A DNA stretch of 42,308 nucleotides from Gammaproteobacteria bacterium (lineage in GTDB: Bacteria > Pseudomonadota > Gammaproteobacteria > S012-40): the NCBI GenBank assembly GCA_027021445.1, contig JALUUH010000079.1, forward strand, positions 1-42,308, read 5' to 3'. Below, in pieces: positions 9,622-20,226 of this stretch (the first letter of the stretch is position 1; every line of letters begins with the position of its first letter). The notes below the pieces were generated by a model, which searched no databases, was not told the origin of the DNA, and worked only from the letters and a program-made list of their open reading frames with translations. Made by a program: the position numbers and the translations under genes.

Positions 9622-10266
9622 TTACTGGCTTGAGAAAGAAATTTGTCCATAATATGCCGTTGCACTCGATTGTGTATTATCACCATCTGTCATTATAGCA
9701 ACCGCATCTATGGAAATAATATCTATACCAAATAATGTTTTGAAATCCTTTTTTACATTACGTTTTTCAAATCGCCAAATACCTTGATATTTTTTGCCCG
9801 ATTGTAACGCCATCATTTTTACATTTGATGTATAGGGGTTGTCCCATACCTTGTAGATTTTTTGTTGGCTGGCCCAAATATAGTTTATCGCCAGTGTTTG
9901 CCAGAAGAATATTCCTGTAGAAGCAATGATGGATATTCTTGCAGGGTAATCATCGCCTTCCTTTTTTGTTTCATTGTAATTCTCATAGCTATTATCAATT
10001 TTCCATGACCAATTAAGGTAAGGTGTTTTATTCAGGTCAATTTTTGTTTTATAGATAATGCCTGATGCTGTTCCATTGCTGATGGCGCGCAAGACCGTTT
10101 TTTTTTCCTGTTGAATAAGGTCGTATTGCGTTGTTCCTTTAAATTCTTGTTTTTCCCATCCAATGAGTGATCGCTGCGCAAAATCACCGATCAGAATTTC
10201 TTGCGCATAAACAGTATTCATAAAAGCGATACAGAGCAGACATAGCAGCGATTGACAGTTCAACAT
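9622..10266 (-). CDS. DUF3047-like secreted protein
   Basis: 214 aa with signal peptide; 'LNWSWKIDNSYENYNETKKEGDDYPARISII', 'INYIWASQQKIYKVWDNPYTSNVKMMALQSG', 'ISIDAVAIMTDGDNTQSSATAYYGQISF' fit the family. Confidence 0.8.
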   Translation of the reverse strand: MLNCQSLLCLLCIAFMNTVYAQEILIGDFAQRSLIGWEKQEFKGTTQYDLIQQEKKTVLRAISNGTASGIIYKTKIDLNKTPYLNWSWKIDNSYENYNETKKEGDDYPARISIIASTGIFFWQTLAINYIWASQQKIYKVWDNPYTSNVKMMALQSGKKYQGIWRFEKRNVKKDFKTLFGIDIISIDAVAIMTDGDNTQSSATAYYGQISFSSQ

Positions 10267-10287
10267 GAAGATTATATTACGTAATTT

Positions 10288-11640
10288 CTATACTAAAAAA
10301 GCGGCAGCGAGGCCAAGGAATGCAAAAAAACCTGCAACATCGGTAATGGTTGTTAACACAACACTGCCTGCTAAGGCGGGGTCTGCACCGAGTTTTCGTA
10401 AGACTAAAGGGATAGTCGCTCCAGCTATTGCCGCTATAATGAGATTAAATAAAATCGCTGCGCCTATTATAAGGCCCAATGAGGTATTGTCGAACCACAC
10501 ATAGGCAATTAGTCCGACGACGAGTGACCATAGGATGCCATTGAGGATGCCGATAAGAATTTCTTTACGTATTAAGGCTTGGCGATTAGCGGAAACTACG
10601 GTACCGGTTGCCATTCCACGAATGACCAGGGTTAAGGTTTGACTGCCCGCAATTCCACCCATGCTAGCCACAATAGGCATTAATACCGCTAGCGCGACAA
10701 GCTTTTCAATGGTTGCATCGAATTGCCCGATTACCCAGGAAGCGAGTAATGCCGTTAATAGGTTTACGCCTAACCATACAGATCGTCTGCGCGTGCTCAA
10801 TACGACAGGCGCAAACATGTCGTCTTCTTCATCTAAGCCCGCGTGGCTCAGAAAGGTGTGATCTGCTTGACCACGAATGATGTCTACGACATCATCTATG
10901 GTAATTCTCCCGAGCAACATCTCATTATCATCAGTCACCGGTGCTGAAACTAAGTCCCATTGTTGGAATATTTTTGCGACGTCGGTTGAGGATGTGTTAG
11001 CAGTAATGCTTTTGACTCCGGTGTTTAACACTTCAGCAACCGTCAATGATGGGGCATGCGTGAGTAGCGAGCTCACTGAAATAGCGCCAAGAAATTTATT
11101 ATCTCTGCCTACCACAAAAAGGTTGTCCGTCATTTCTGGCAAATTTCCGCGAAATCGGATATAGCGTAAGACCACATCTAAGGAAACATCGGGTCGTAGT
11201 GTAATAGTGTCTACATTCATCATTCCACCGGCGGTATCTTCAGGAAATTGCAGCACCGATTCCAGGCGCTGGCGATCCTGCTTATCCATTGAGCGCAATA
11301 GCTCATCGGTTACTGTTTCTGGTAGATCAGGTATGATGTCGGCAAGATCATCAGTTTCCAGGTTTTCTGCCGCAGCAATCAGTTCATCATTACCCATTGA
11401 TTCGATGAGTCCGGAACGCACATCATCATTGACGAGTAAAAGAACATTTCCCTCCGTATCTGCCGCAATTGCTTGCCAGACAATATGTCGTTGCTCAGGC
11501 GGGAGCGACTCTAAAACATGCGCTATCTCGGCCGAGTGACAGTTTGCAAGTCGATTTTTTACCTCGAGGTGGTTCTGAGCTTCGACCAAGGCGCTGATCT
11601 GCATGACTAGGTCATGGGTATGTTCATGTTGTTCCATCAT
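10288..11640 (-). CDS. mgtE: MgtE-family magnesium transporter
   Basis: 450 aa; MgtE_N, tandem CBS, C-terminal membrane domain 'MPIVASMGGIAGSQTLTLVIRGMATG'. Confidence 0.96.
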   Translation of the reverse strand: MMEQHEHTHDLVMQISALVEAQNHLEVKNRLANCHSAEIAHVLESLPPEQRHIVWQAIAADTEGNVLLLVNDDVRSGLIESMGNDELIAAAENLETDDLADIIPDLPETVTDELLRSMDKQDRQRLESVLQFPEDTAGGMMNVDTITLRPDVSLDVVLRYIRFRGNLPEMTDNLFVVGRDNKFLGAISVSSLLTHAPSLTVAEVLNTGVKSITANTSSTDVAKIFQQWDLVSAPVTDDNEMLLGRITIDDVVDIIRGQADHTFLSHAGLDEEDDMFAPVVLSTRRRSVWLGVNLLTALLASWVIGQFDATIEKLVALAVLMPIVASMGGIAGSQTLTLVIRGMATGTVVSANRQALIRKEILIGILNGILWSLVVGLIAYVWFDNTSLGLIIGAAILFNLIIAAIAGATIPLVLRKLGADPALAGSVVLTTITDVAGFFAFLGLAAAFLV

Positions 11641-11690
11641 CCTAAAATCCTCAGTTGGACGACATAAAGAGTGCGCTTAACAGTAGGATT

Positions 11691-11963
11691 CTAGGATTCT
11701 TCTTCATTGAACTTATTGTCGACCAATTGCTTTATTTCTTCAAAAGCATGTTCTTCATCGGCGCCGTTTAATGTCACTCCTAGTTCAGTACCTTTGGAAG
11801 CGGCTAACATCATTATGCCCATAATGCTTTTGCCATTCACGCTACGTTCGCCGCGTATTAGCTTAATATCGCACTCGAATTTGGAAGCCAAGGTGACAAA
11901 TTTAGCAGCCGCTCGTGCGTGCAGTCCCAGTTTGTTAATGATGTGTATTTTTCGCCTGATCAT
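11691..11963 (-). CDS. ptsH: HPr-family phosphocarrier protein
   Basis: 90 aa; 'GLHARAAAKFV' (His site) and 'NGKSIMGIMML' (Ser46-type site). Confidence 0.95.
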   Translation of the reverse strand: MIRRKIHIINKLGLHARAAAKFVTLASKFECDIKLIRGERSVNGKSIMGIMMLAASKGTELGVTLNGADEEHAFEEIKQLVDNKFNEEES

Positions 11964-11982
11964 AAGTTATGTCGCTTTGTGA

Positions 11983-12387
11983 TTATTTAGCAGAAAAATG
12001 AATTTTGCAATCCATAATCCCTTCTCTCCCACCGCTAATAGCCTTTTCAACCAGCTCTTCTAAATTGAGTCGAGGATAATTAAATATTCTTATAAGCATC
12101 GGTAGATTTACCCCAGAAACAACCTCGACATAGGTCATTTTTTTCATCGCGCAGGCGATATTACTGGGCGTAGAACCAAATATGTCGGTGATAACCAAGA
12201 CGCCATCACCAGAATTTAATTGCTCAACATAACTCTGCGCATCGTTAATCTGTTTATCCGGTTCGCAGTCTCGATGGATGGATTGCACAATGACTTCTAA
12301 TGGGCAAAATCCTAGTGTAATAGTTGCGGCCTCGACTAAGGCGGATCCAACTTTTTCATGTGCAACGATTAGAATACCAACGGTCAT
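11983..12387 (-). CDS. PTS EIIA component, mannose/fructose type
   Basis: 134 aa; 'MTVGILIVAHEKVGSALVEAA', 'VLVITDIFGSTPSNIA'. Confidence 0.92.
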   Translation of the reverse strand: MTVGILIVAHEKVGSALVEAATITLGFCPLEVIVQSIHRDCEPDKQINDAQSYVEQLNSGDGVLVITDIFGSTPSNIACAMKKMTYVEVVSGVNLPMLIRIFNYPRLNLEELVEKAISGGREGIMDCKIHFSAK

Positions 12388-13238
12388 GCAAGCTCTCTAT
12401 GTCGGGCGAGAACATCGTGTTCAGAATTGAAATGCGCAGCAAGTCTTTCAACCAAATACACCGAACGGTGTTGTCCACCAGTGCAGCCAATAGCAACGGT
12501 TAAATATGATCGATCAGATGCTTTAACGCTGGGTATCCAGCGCTCAAAAAAATCTTTAATGTGATCAAACATATTATTTACCATTTCATGGCCTTCCAAA
12601 AATACATGAACTTGCTTGTCGCGACCAGTGAGTGAGCGTAATTGTGGATCCCAATAAGGATTGGGCAAACATCGAACATCAAACACATAATCTGCATCAA
12701 CAGGAATACCATGCTTAAAGCCAAAAGACTGAAACATTAAAGAGAGCGTTTGTTGTTTTTTTCTGCCAACCCGTTCTCGAACTAAGTCTCGAAGATGATG
12801 AATATTGGTGTGGCTGCTATCGATGAACAGGCTTGCTTGAGAAAAAAGAGGCTCCAGTAGTTCTCGCTCTTTAGTGATGGCCTCAGATAAAGCGATGGCT
12901 CCTTTAGTTAAAGGATGTTTGCGTCGTGTTTCGTTAAAGCGTTTTATGAGTATCTGATCATCGGCATTGATAAAAATAACCGTGCAATCGAGTTCTGCAT
13001 CACGTAATCCACTTAAAATAGACGGAAAACGGCGAATGTCTTCTGATCGGTTTCGTGCATCTATTCCGACGGCCGCATTTTCATAAAATTTTTCTGGAGT
13101 ACTTAGCATCTGCGCCGCAAAATTTGCCAGCAAGCCAATCGGAAGATTGTCAATGCAAAAAAAACCCATATCTTCTAATACATGTAGTACCGAACTTTTG
13201 CCAGAACCAGATAAGCCACTTACTACGATTAGTTTCAT
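12384..13238 (-). CDS. rapZ: RNase adapter RapZ
   Basis: 284 aa; Walker A 'VSGLSGSGKSSVLHVLEDMGFFCIDNLP'; C-terminal 'VAIGCTGGQHRSVYLVERLA'; 4-nt overlaps with both neighbours. Confidence 0.97.
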   Translation of the reverse strand: MKLIVVSGLSGSGKSSVLHVLEDMGFFCIDNLPIGLLANFAAQMLSTPEKFYENAAVGIDARNRSEDIRRFPSILSGLRDAELDCTVIFINADDQILIKRFNETRRKHPLTKGAIALSEAITKERELLEPLFSQASLFIDSSHTNIHHLRDLVRERVGRKKQQTLSLMFQSFGFKHGIPVDADYVFDVRCLPNPYWDPQLRSLTGRDKQVHVFLEGHEMVNNMFDHIKDFFERWIPSVKASDRSYLTVAIGCTGGQHRSVYLVERLAAHFNSEHDVLARHRELA

Positions 13239-14179
13239 AGGTTAACCTTGTTTGGATGATTGATGTTCAATATGCTTTGCTTCTCTGCTGGCATTGATTT
13301 AAAACCATTCATGGGTAATTCAGATGATAATAAGCTTTCGCTGATGGCCTCAATTTTTTCCGCTAACCCCGATACGCCCGAGTGCAATTCCCACTCCGGA
13401 ATTCTAACATTAAAATAGCGTTGGCTTGATTTTTTTGAGGTAATCAACACCTCCCAGTCGTTCGCGCGTTGAGCAGGTCTCTTGAGTGAAATAACCAGCG
13501 ATATTTCAGTTTTTTTTCTTATTTTATTGGCCCCATAAATCCGCGCAGCATCGAAAAACCCTAGCCCTCGTACATGCATTATGCCTACGGAATTAGGTGG
13601 GCATTGGGCAAAAATCTTACCTGAGGAACCGACAAAAATGTCCACAATATCATCAGCAACAAGGCAATGTCCGCGCTTGAGAAGTTGTAATGTGATTGCG
13701 CTTTTGCCCATTCCTGGTTCACCAAGAATGAGTACACCACGACCCAGAATTTCTACCACATTCCCATGCACAGAGAGTTTAGAAGAAGATAGTTCAATGA
13801 GTGAGTTTTGAAAAGTATCGAGTTCAATGGGTTTGGGACTTTCCATATTGAAAACGGAAAAACTCTTTTGTTTGATAAAAGCGCTAGGGCAAGCTTGCTG
13901 GGTTAAGTTAATGATTCCAAGCCCCGTCATCGGCTTGAGTTCATTGCTTAAACGGGCTAGTTTTTCTTCGCTAAGCGATTGTAAGTAGCTGTGTGCTTGC
14001 TCGTCAATGAACTGTAATGCGTGCCACCGAATAGGGTTTAAGCAACCACAAAGTTGGCTGAGCGCGTTTGAGGATACGTATACTTGCTTGTCGCAAGGTC
14101 TCTTTCCACCCATCCATTGCAATTTAACGGGATCTTGATACCAATCGATGAGATCCTGGGTACTAAGCAGAGATGACAT
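13235..14179 (-). CDS. hprK: HPr kinase/phosphorylase
   Basis: 314 aa; 'GRGVLILGEPGMGKSAITLQLLKRGHCLVADDIVDI' and 'GIMHVRGLGFFDA'. Confidence 0.95.
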   Translation of the reverse strand: MSSLLSTQDLIDWYQDPVKLQWMGGKRPCDKQVYVSSNALSQLCGCLNPIRWHALQFIDEQAHSYLQSLSEEKLARLSNELKPMTGLGIINLTQQACPSAFIKQKSFSVFNMESPKPIELDTFQNSLIELSSSKLSVHGNVVEILGRGVLILGEPGMGKSAITLQLLKRGHCLVADDIVDIFVGSSGKIFAQCPPNSVGIMHVRGLGFFDAARIYGANKIRKKTEISLVISLKRPAQRANDWEVLITSKKSSQRYFNVRIPEWELHSGVSGLAEKIEAISESLLSSELPMNGFKSMPAEKQSILNINHPNKVNL

Positions 14180-14266
14180 CGGGTCGCGATTGATTTGAGT
14201 TCGTAGGCATTGCGTATAATACCATCTTCAAGTTAATCGATGATATATTGATTAAGGTCTTAAATT

Positions 14267-14725
14267 TTAGCTTGGAAGCCACGTAGTTAATAGTTCGTGT
14301 AATTTTTGCGGGTCATTTATCGTTCGTATTGTCTCACGTAATTTCTCGGTTCTGAATATTTCAGTTAGTTTTGCGAGTATTTCTAAATGCTCATCCGTTG
14401 ATTCAGCAGGCACGACTAAAGCACATAGTAGATCCACTCGCTCACCATCTGGAGCATCATAGTCGATACCATCATCGAGCTTGATGAAGGCGAGTACGGT
14501 TTCAGTACTTGATTTCAATCGGCCATGGGGAATTGCAACCCCTTTTCCAAGCCCAGTACTGCCTAATCTTTCGCGCGCCACTAAGCTGTCAAAAATTTCA
14601 TTTTGTTGTAGGCTGGAACTTTTCGACGCTATCAGTTGACTAAGGTTTTCAAGAGCGCGTTTTTTACTAGCTGCAGTAAAACCACACGCTACTCTATCGG
14701 GTGTTAATAATTCTGAAAGTTGCAC
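14267..14725 (-). CDS. ptsN: Nitrogen-PTS EIIA (PtsN)
   Basis: 152 aa; 'RERLGSTGLGKGVAIPHGRLKS', 'DLLCALVVPAESTDEHLEILAKL'. Confidence 0.96.
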   Translation of the reverse strand: MQLSELLTPDRVACGFTAASKKRALENLSQLIASKSSSLQQNEIFDSLVARERLGSTGLGKGVAIPHGRLKSSTETVLAFIKLDDGIDYDAPDGERVDLLCALVVPAESTDEHLEILAKLTEIFRTEKLRETIRTINDPQKLHELLTTWLPS

Positions 14726-14775
14726 GATATTTCTTCTTTATAAAAGAGAAGGAGGTATTATTCAAAGAACGAATG

Positions 14776-15105
14776 TCAAATTTCGTCTTTGTCGTCAATT
14801 ACTTCAGGCTTCTTGCCGCGATGATCCTTGGTTTTTTCTTTGTATTTGACAACTTGTCTATCCAATTTGTCGGTCAAGGAGTCAATGGCGGCATACATAT
14901 CCTCATTTTTTGCATCGGCAAACAATTTATTGCCTTTTAATTGAATCGTTGCTTCTGCGCGTTGAACCAGTTTCTCAACACTTAAAATAACATGGGTGTC
15001 GGTTATCTTATCTGATCGTTTATAGACGCGTCCAAATTTTTCTTCAACGTATGAACGTAAAGAGTCAGTTATCTCTACATGATGACCGGTGATGTCAATT
15101 TGCAT
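14776..15105 (-). CDS. hpf: Ribosome hibernation-promoting factor
   Basis: 109 aa; 'MQIDITGHHVEITDSLRSYVEEKFGRV', 'AKNEDMYAAIDSLTDKLDRQVVKYKEK'. Confidence 0.95.
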   Translation of the reverse strand: MQIDITGHHVEITDSLRSYVEEKFGRVYKRSDKITDTHVILSVEKLVQRAEATIQLKGNKLFADAKNEDMYAAIDSLTDKLDRQVVKYKEKTKDHRGKKPEVIDDKDEI

Positions 15106-15129
15106 TTAGGTACTCCTTAAATGATGTTT

Positions 15130-16620
15130 TTATGCGATGCGCTTTCTTTCGTTAGAAGGCGGAATCTTCATGCCATCGCGATATTTAGCTACAGTACGTC
15201 GAGCGACATTGATTCCTTGATCGGACAATACTTTAGCAATTTTGCTGTCGCTTAATGGTTTTCGTGGATCCTCAGCGGCAACCATTTTCTTGATTAACGC
15301 TCGAATAGCGGTGGATGAACATTCCCCACCATCAGTGGTGCTAACATGACTGGAAAAAAAATATTTCAATTCAAAAATGCCGCGCGGTGTATGCATGTAT
15401 TTTTTATTGGTAATCCGGGATATGGTTGATTCATGCATGCTAACTTCTTCAGCTACATCGTGTAGCACCAGCGCTTTCATCGCCTCTTCTCCATACTCAA
15501 AAAAATCTTTTTGTCGCTCAACAATGCATTTAGCAACCTTAAGTAAGGTTTCGTTACGACTGGTTAGGCTTTTTATCAACCATCTGGCTTCTTGTAACTG
15601 TCCTTGCATATAAGTGTTATCTGCACTTTTATCTGCGCGTTGAATCATTCCTGAATACAATGAATTAATGCTGAGTTTTGGAATGGATTCACCATTCAGT
15701 TGGACTTTCCAAATACCACTTACTTTACGTATAAAAACATCTGGCACTATGTACTCAGCCCCCGTACTTGCTATTTGCCCACCGGGTCTCGGATTTAACG
15801 AATGAATCAATTTTACAACTTGTGCTAAATTTTCCTCAGACAGTTTTAACTTGCGTTTTAGTTGGTTAAAATCACGATTTGCAAGCAAATCAAAATAAGA
15901 CTTTAATAGACTCATTGCTTCTTTATACCAAGGAGTGGCTGCATCAAATTGCTTTAATTGAATGAGTAAGCTTTCACGCAGGTTTTGTGCTGCGACACCA
16001 GGTGGGTCGAAATTTTGAATCCGGTGTAATACGGCTTCGACCTCATCAAATTCAATTTCTAGATCGTCTTTTAGTTCTTCCCATATATCGCTCAAGGGAC
16101 TTACAAGATAGCCATCTTCGTTGATTGAATCGATGATGGCGGTAGCAATAGCTATATCCACATCCGAGAACGGAGTTAAGCGCATTTGCCAAAGTAAATG
16201 TTCTTGTAGGGTATCTTCTTCAATATTTCGATTGTCGAAATCACGGTCATCACTATCGCTGTTTGGTGATGAATAGGTGGTCGCTGAAGTATCATAGGTA
16301 TCTTCCCAGTTACTGTCTGTGGGAAGGTCTTGCGGCAGTTGTTCTGTTTGTACTTGGGTGCTGGAGTCAGATTCAAAATCATTTGTTGCATTGCTGGCTT
16401 CTAACGCGGCAGTTTCTTCTCCCGTTGCTTGTTTGCTTGCAGCTTCTTTATTTTCAACATCTTCCGCAGTCTCAAGCATCGGGTTGCTTTCTAGGGCTTG
16501 TTGAATTTCAGTTTGTAATTCGATGGTAGAGAGTTGTAGCAGGCGTATCGCCTGTTGCAACTGCGGTGTCATCGTAAGATGTTGACCTAGCCTAAGCTGT
16601 AAGGATTGTTTCAAAAGCAA
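15130..16620 (-). CDS. rpoN: RNA polymerase sigma-54 factor
   Basis: 496 aa; N-terminal '[28 protein letters not shown]' and C-terminal RpoN box '[15 protein letters not shown]'. Confidence 0.98.
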   Translation of the reverse strand: MLLKQSLQLRLGQHLTMTPQLQQAIRLLQLSTIELQTEIQQALESNPMLETAEDVENKEAASKQATGEETAALEASNATNDFESDSSTQVQTEQLPQDLPTDSNWEDTYDTSATTYSSPNSDSDDRDFDNRNIEEDTLQEHLLWQMRLTPFSDVDIAIATAIIDSINEDGYLVSPLSDIWEELKDDLEIEFDEVEAVLHRIQNFDPPGVAAQNLRESLLIQLKQFDAATPWYKEAMSLLKSYFDLLANRDFNQLKRKLKLSEENLAQVVKLIHSLNPRPGGQIASTGAEYIVPDVFIRKVSGIWKVQLNGESIPKLSINSLYSGMIQRADKSADNTYMQGQLQEARWLIKSLTSRNETLLKVAKCIVERQKDFFEYGEEAMKALVLHDVAEEVSMHESTISRITNKKYMHTPRGIFELKYFFSSHVSTTDGGECSSTAIRALIKKMVAAEDPRKPLSDSKIAKVLSDQGINVARRTVAKYRDGMKIPPSNERKRIA

Positions 16621-16756
16621 GTTACTCTATGTGAAAGAAAAATAAAAAATTCAGATACCTGTCATTGTATGCAAATTTGAGCAAATAAAAAAGCGTGCAG
16701 AATAAATAATCATGCCGATGATGGCAATGTGTTCGATTAATCGTTTTTTGGTTGTT

Positions 16757-17506
16757 TTATAATCTAAAGTCCTGCCCCAGATAGACTTCTTTGACTAATG
16801 AGTTCTCTAATAGCTGATTTGGGCTGCCTTGGGCTATTAGCTCACCTTGGTTGATAATATACGCGCGCTCGCAAATTCCGAGTGTTTCTCTTACATTGTG
16901 GTCGGTGATCAGTACGCCGATGCCTTTGCTGCATAAATACTCAATTATTTTTCTAATATCTTTAACAGATATGGGGTCTACACCCGCAAAGGGCTCGTCT
17001 AACAACATAAATCGGGGCTCTACGGCCAAGGCGCGTGCGATTTCGACTCGCCTGCGTTCGCCACCCGACAAGCTCATGCCTAAATTGTCACGGATATGAT
17101 CGATATGTAGATCGTCTAATAATGATTGTAATTTTTCCAATCTGCGCTGTTTTGAGACACTTTTTCGTGCTTCGAGTACGGCTAAAATATTATTAGCGAC
17201 GCTCAGCTTGCGAAATACTGAAGCTTCCTGTGGCAAATAGCCTAGCCCTAATTGCGCTCTTATGTGTAAAGGAAATGGGGCGATATTGGTGCCGTCAAGC
17301 TCGACCATACCCTTGTCGGCTTTGATGAGGCCTACAATCATGTAAAAGCTTGTTGTTTTTCCAGCACCATTGGGACCGAGCAAGCCTACAATTTCGCCAG
17401 CATTGACTTCTAAGCTTACATTTTTTACAACAGCTTTTCCCGAGTAACTCTTGGCTAATCCCGCAACGCAGAGACGACTCGATAAGTGAGCAGATAGACT
17501 ACTCAT
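16757..17506 (-). CDS. lptB: LPS export ABC transporter ATP-binding protein
   Basis: 249 aa; '[17 protein letters not shown]', '[16 protein letters not shown]'; overlaps lptA by 4 nt. Confidence 0.97.
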   Translation of the reverse strand: MSSLSAHLSSRLCVAGLAKSYSGKAVVKNVSLEVNAGEIVGLLGPNGAGKTTSFYMIVGLIKADKGMVELDGTNIAPFPLHIRAQLGLGYLPQEASVFRKLSVANNILAVLEARKSVSKQRRLEKLQSLLDDLHIDHIRDNLGMSLSGGERRRVEIARALAVEPRFMLLDEPFAGVDPISVKDIRKIIEYLCSKGIGVLITDHNVRETLGICERAYIINQGELIAQGSPNQLLENSLVKEVYLGQDFRL

Positions 17507-18045
17507 TGTGCCAACTCCAGAGCTTCAGGTTGAATGACAATTTTAACCCGTTCGCCGCTGAGCTTATTTCCCCGTGCTTGTAAAATATCGTTTCCCGTGT
17601 CATAGATCATTTTATCTCCGGAGAATGTGTTTTTACCTTGCTGAAAATGCGCTTCATGGGTAAAGGAAAGGAGTTGATCTTTAATCGTGTATTCAATATT
17701 TTGAGCGCGTCCGCGAACTGTTTGTTCATCTTGCTGGATTTGTTGTTCAAATGTTGCCGGGGTGCCCGTTGCAACGATTTTATTTAAACGCCCTTTTATC
17801 GCATGAAGCTCAACCACATCGGCAGATATTTCAATACTGCCTTGCTGGAACGTGACACTGCCTTTGTAGATGCTGATCTGATTTTTTTCATCAATTGATA
17901 CTTGATCGGCTGCAACATAAATGGCTTGCTGTTGGTCACTGGGTAATGCGCAAACCGCATTAGGAAGCAAAAATGACAGCATGAGCAATAGCGTATAAAG
18001 CCTATACTTCTTACCGCTTCCTCTTCTATAGGTTCTGTGGTTCAT
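17503..18045 (-). CDS. lptA: LPS transport periplasmic protein LptA
   Basis: 180 aa; signal peptide, OstA-like repeats; syntenic with lptB/lptC. Confidence 0.93.
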   Translation of the reverse strand: MNHRTYRRGSGKKYRLYTLLLMLSFLLPNAVCALPSDQQQAIYVAADQVSIDEKNQISIYKGSVTFQQGSIEISADVVELHAIKGRLNKIVATGTPATFEQQIQQDEQTVRGRAQNIEYTIKDQLLSFTHEAHFQQGKNTFSGDKMIYDTGNDILQARGNKLSGERVKIVIQPEALELAQ

Positions 18046-18640
18046 ACCGTCCTTTTACATTTGAGTTTAGCTCGATAGTCGCACTGTTTAGATCAAAGCT
18101 CATCCCTGTCGATGAGATGAATAGACCTTGGCCTTGCAAGCTCACCGAGCTTTTTGTTGCTCCTATTTTTTGCTCGAAATTATAGCTAAGTCTGTCCGTT
18201 TTCATTGCTAATATTTGCCGCTCACTGGTTCTCTTAATAATGACATTGCCGGTCAATAACATAACATTGGACTGATTCAGAGTAGCGTAGTCTGATTGTG
18301 CGAACCAGGTATCGCCTTCATTGATAGCTAAGTTGACTATAGGAGACTGCATTTGAATATTATCGCCTTCGTAGTGTTGTAAATAATGCGCACTGATTGA
18401 ACCCGTTTTTAAACCATTTTCATCCATGAAGGCAGAGGAAAAATCTTGCATGATAAACAAGGGTTGTGAAATGTCTTTGGGCATAACCACACGAGATACT
18501 TGGTCAGCGTTGCTAAGCCATAGCCCAAGTGAAGTTAGCGCAATGATGCTGACAATTGGCAGTGCGCTACCTAGGGTAAAAAACCCCGCTGAATAACTTA
18601 AAGTTTTACGGATAAGCAAGGGGCACATATTTGATCGCAA
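18026..18640 (-). CDS. lptC: LPS export protein LptC
   Basis: 204 aa; N-terminal TM and LptC-like beta repeats; overlaps lptA by 20 nt. Confidence 0.9.
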   Translation of the reverse strand: MRSNMCPLLIRKTLSYSAGFFTLGSALPIVSIIALTSLGLWLSNADQVSRVVMPKDISQPLFIMQDFSSAFMDENGLKTGSISAHYLQHYEGDNIQMQSPIVNLAINEGDTWFAQSDYATLNQSNVMLLTGNVIIKRTSERQILAMKTDRLSYNFEQKIGATKSSVSLQGQGLFISSTGMSFDLNSATIELNSNVKGRYEPQNL

Positions 18641-18650
18641 CCTTACTCGT

Positions 18651-19172
18651 TTATAAATATTTTTCTAATTCGGTTTCAAGCACGCCATGCCCTTGCATAA
18701 TGAGTTCACATATATCGCGCCCAGCACCTTTTCCACCAATACTAGGTGTTACCCAGTGAGCATGTTTTTTTACCAGTTGATGAGCATCTTGTACAGCCAC
18801 TGATAATCCAACTTTACGCATCACGGGCAAGTCTACAATGTCATCGCCCACGTATGCTACTTGATGAGCGCTAATATTCAGTTCTGTTAAGAGTTTTTCG
18901 TATGCAATGACTTTATTATGCTGGCCTTGATAAACATGTTTAATGCCTAGCTCTTGCATGCGATGGCTAACAATATTGGATGTGCGGCCGGTGATTATTG
19001 CAATATCAACACCACTGGATTGCAGCATTTTCATACCGTGCCCATCACGAGAATTAAATGCTTTTAGCTCTTCACCTTGCTCGGTAAGATATAAACTACC
19101 ATCGGTAAGTACTCCATCAACATCAAAGATGACAAGCTTTATTTTTTCTGCCCGTGTTAATATATTTTGCAT
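18651..19172 (-). CDS. kdsC: 3-deoxy-manno-octulosonate-8-phosphatase
   Basis: 173 aa; HAD 'VIFDVDGVLTDGSLY', 'FNSRDGHGMKML', 'YVGDDIVDLPVM'. Confidence 0.96.
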   Translation of the reverse strand: MQNILTRAEKIKLVIFDVDGVLTDGSLYLTEQGEELKAFNSRDGHGMKMLQSSGVDIAIITGRTSNIVSHRMQELGIKHVYQGQHNKVIAYEKLLTELNISAHQVAYVGDDIVDLPVMRKVGLSVAVQDAHQLVKKHAHWVTPSIGGKGAGRDICELIMQGHGVLETELEKYL

Positions 19173-19190
19173 TTAAAGTTCCTTGCTTGC

Positions 19191-20210
19191 TTATATGACC
19201 CCGGCTCTTAATATGTCGGACATATTTAACGCGCCAATTAATTCATTATTTTCATTAGTGACAGGAAAGGCGTTTATTTTTTTACTTTGCATAATCTGTA
19301 ATGCTTCAGCGACTAATATATTAGGTTTTATGCTCGTGCAATTAGCAATCATGGCATCCGTAATTGGGATGCCATGAATATTTTTAGGTTCCATCAATAA
19401 ACGTCTAAGGTCACCATCAGTAAAAACACCTAATACTTTGTTTTCGAAATCAACCACTACGGCGAAGCCAAGATTAATCCGTGTCATTTCTTTTAATGCT
19501 TCAGCAACGCTGGCGGTATGCGGAATAAACGGAACATTTTCGTTTTTATGCATAAGGTCTTCAACTCGAAGCAATAGCTTTCTGCCAAGTGTTCCACCAG
19601 GATGGGAATATGCAAAATCTTCTTCAGTGAAACCTTTGCTTTCGAGTAGCGCTATGGCAAGCGCGTCGCCCATCGCTAAGGTAGCCGTTGTACTTGCAGT
19701 GGGCGCAAGACCTAAGGGACAAGCCTCTTTGGCAACACTCACGTCAATATGAACATCCGCAATACGTGCAAGATTTGAAGAAGATTTGCCCGTTAATGCG
19801 ATTAATGGCACTTTGAGTCGTTTAATCAATGGCACAATGGTTAGAATTTCGTGTGTTTCACCGGAGTTTGAAATTGCAATGATGACATCGCCTTCGGTAA
19901 TCATTCCCAAATCACCGTGACTGGCTTCGCCGGGGTGGACAAAAAAAGCTGGAGTACCTGTACTGGCTAAGGTGGCCGCGATTTTTCCGCCAATATGACC
20001 GGATTTTCCCATGCCGGTGACCACAACTCGGCCTTTAGAAGCTTGCATAAAACGGCAGGCTCGGACGAAATCCTGGTCAATACGCGCAAGCAATGCATTG
20101 ACTGCATCCGCTTCAGTTTGGATGACGGCTCGCCCCATTTCAAGTAGTGCTTCATTGGTTAATGTTCGTGGCGCGGGGCTATGGATTTTTTGAGTTTCGG
20201 TCACATGCAA
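19191..20210 (-). CDS. kdsD: Arabinose-5-phosphate isomerase
   Basis: 339 aa; SIS domain 'VTGMGKSGHIGGKIAATLASTGTPAFFVHPGEASHGDLGMI' plus two CBS domains. Confidence 0.96.
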   Translation of the reverse strand: MHVTETQKIHSPAPRTLTNEALLEMGRAVIQTEADAVNALLARIDQDFVRACRFMQASKGRVVVTGMGKSGHIGGKIAATLASTGTPAFFVHPGEASHGDLGMITEGDVIIAISNSGETHEILTIVPLIKRLKVPLIALTGKSSSNLARIADVHIDVSVAKEACPLGLAPTASTTATLAMGDALAIALLESKGFTEEDFAYSHPGGTLGRKLLLRVEDLMHKNENVPFIPHTASVAEALKEMTRINLGFAVVVDFENKVLGVFTDGDLRRLLMEPKNIHGIPITDAMIANCTSIKPNILVAEALQIMQSKKINAFPVTNENNELIGALNMSDILRAGVI

Positions 20211-20226
20211 ACCTTCTGTTTGAATA

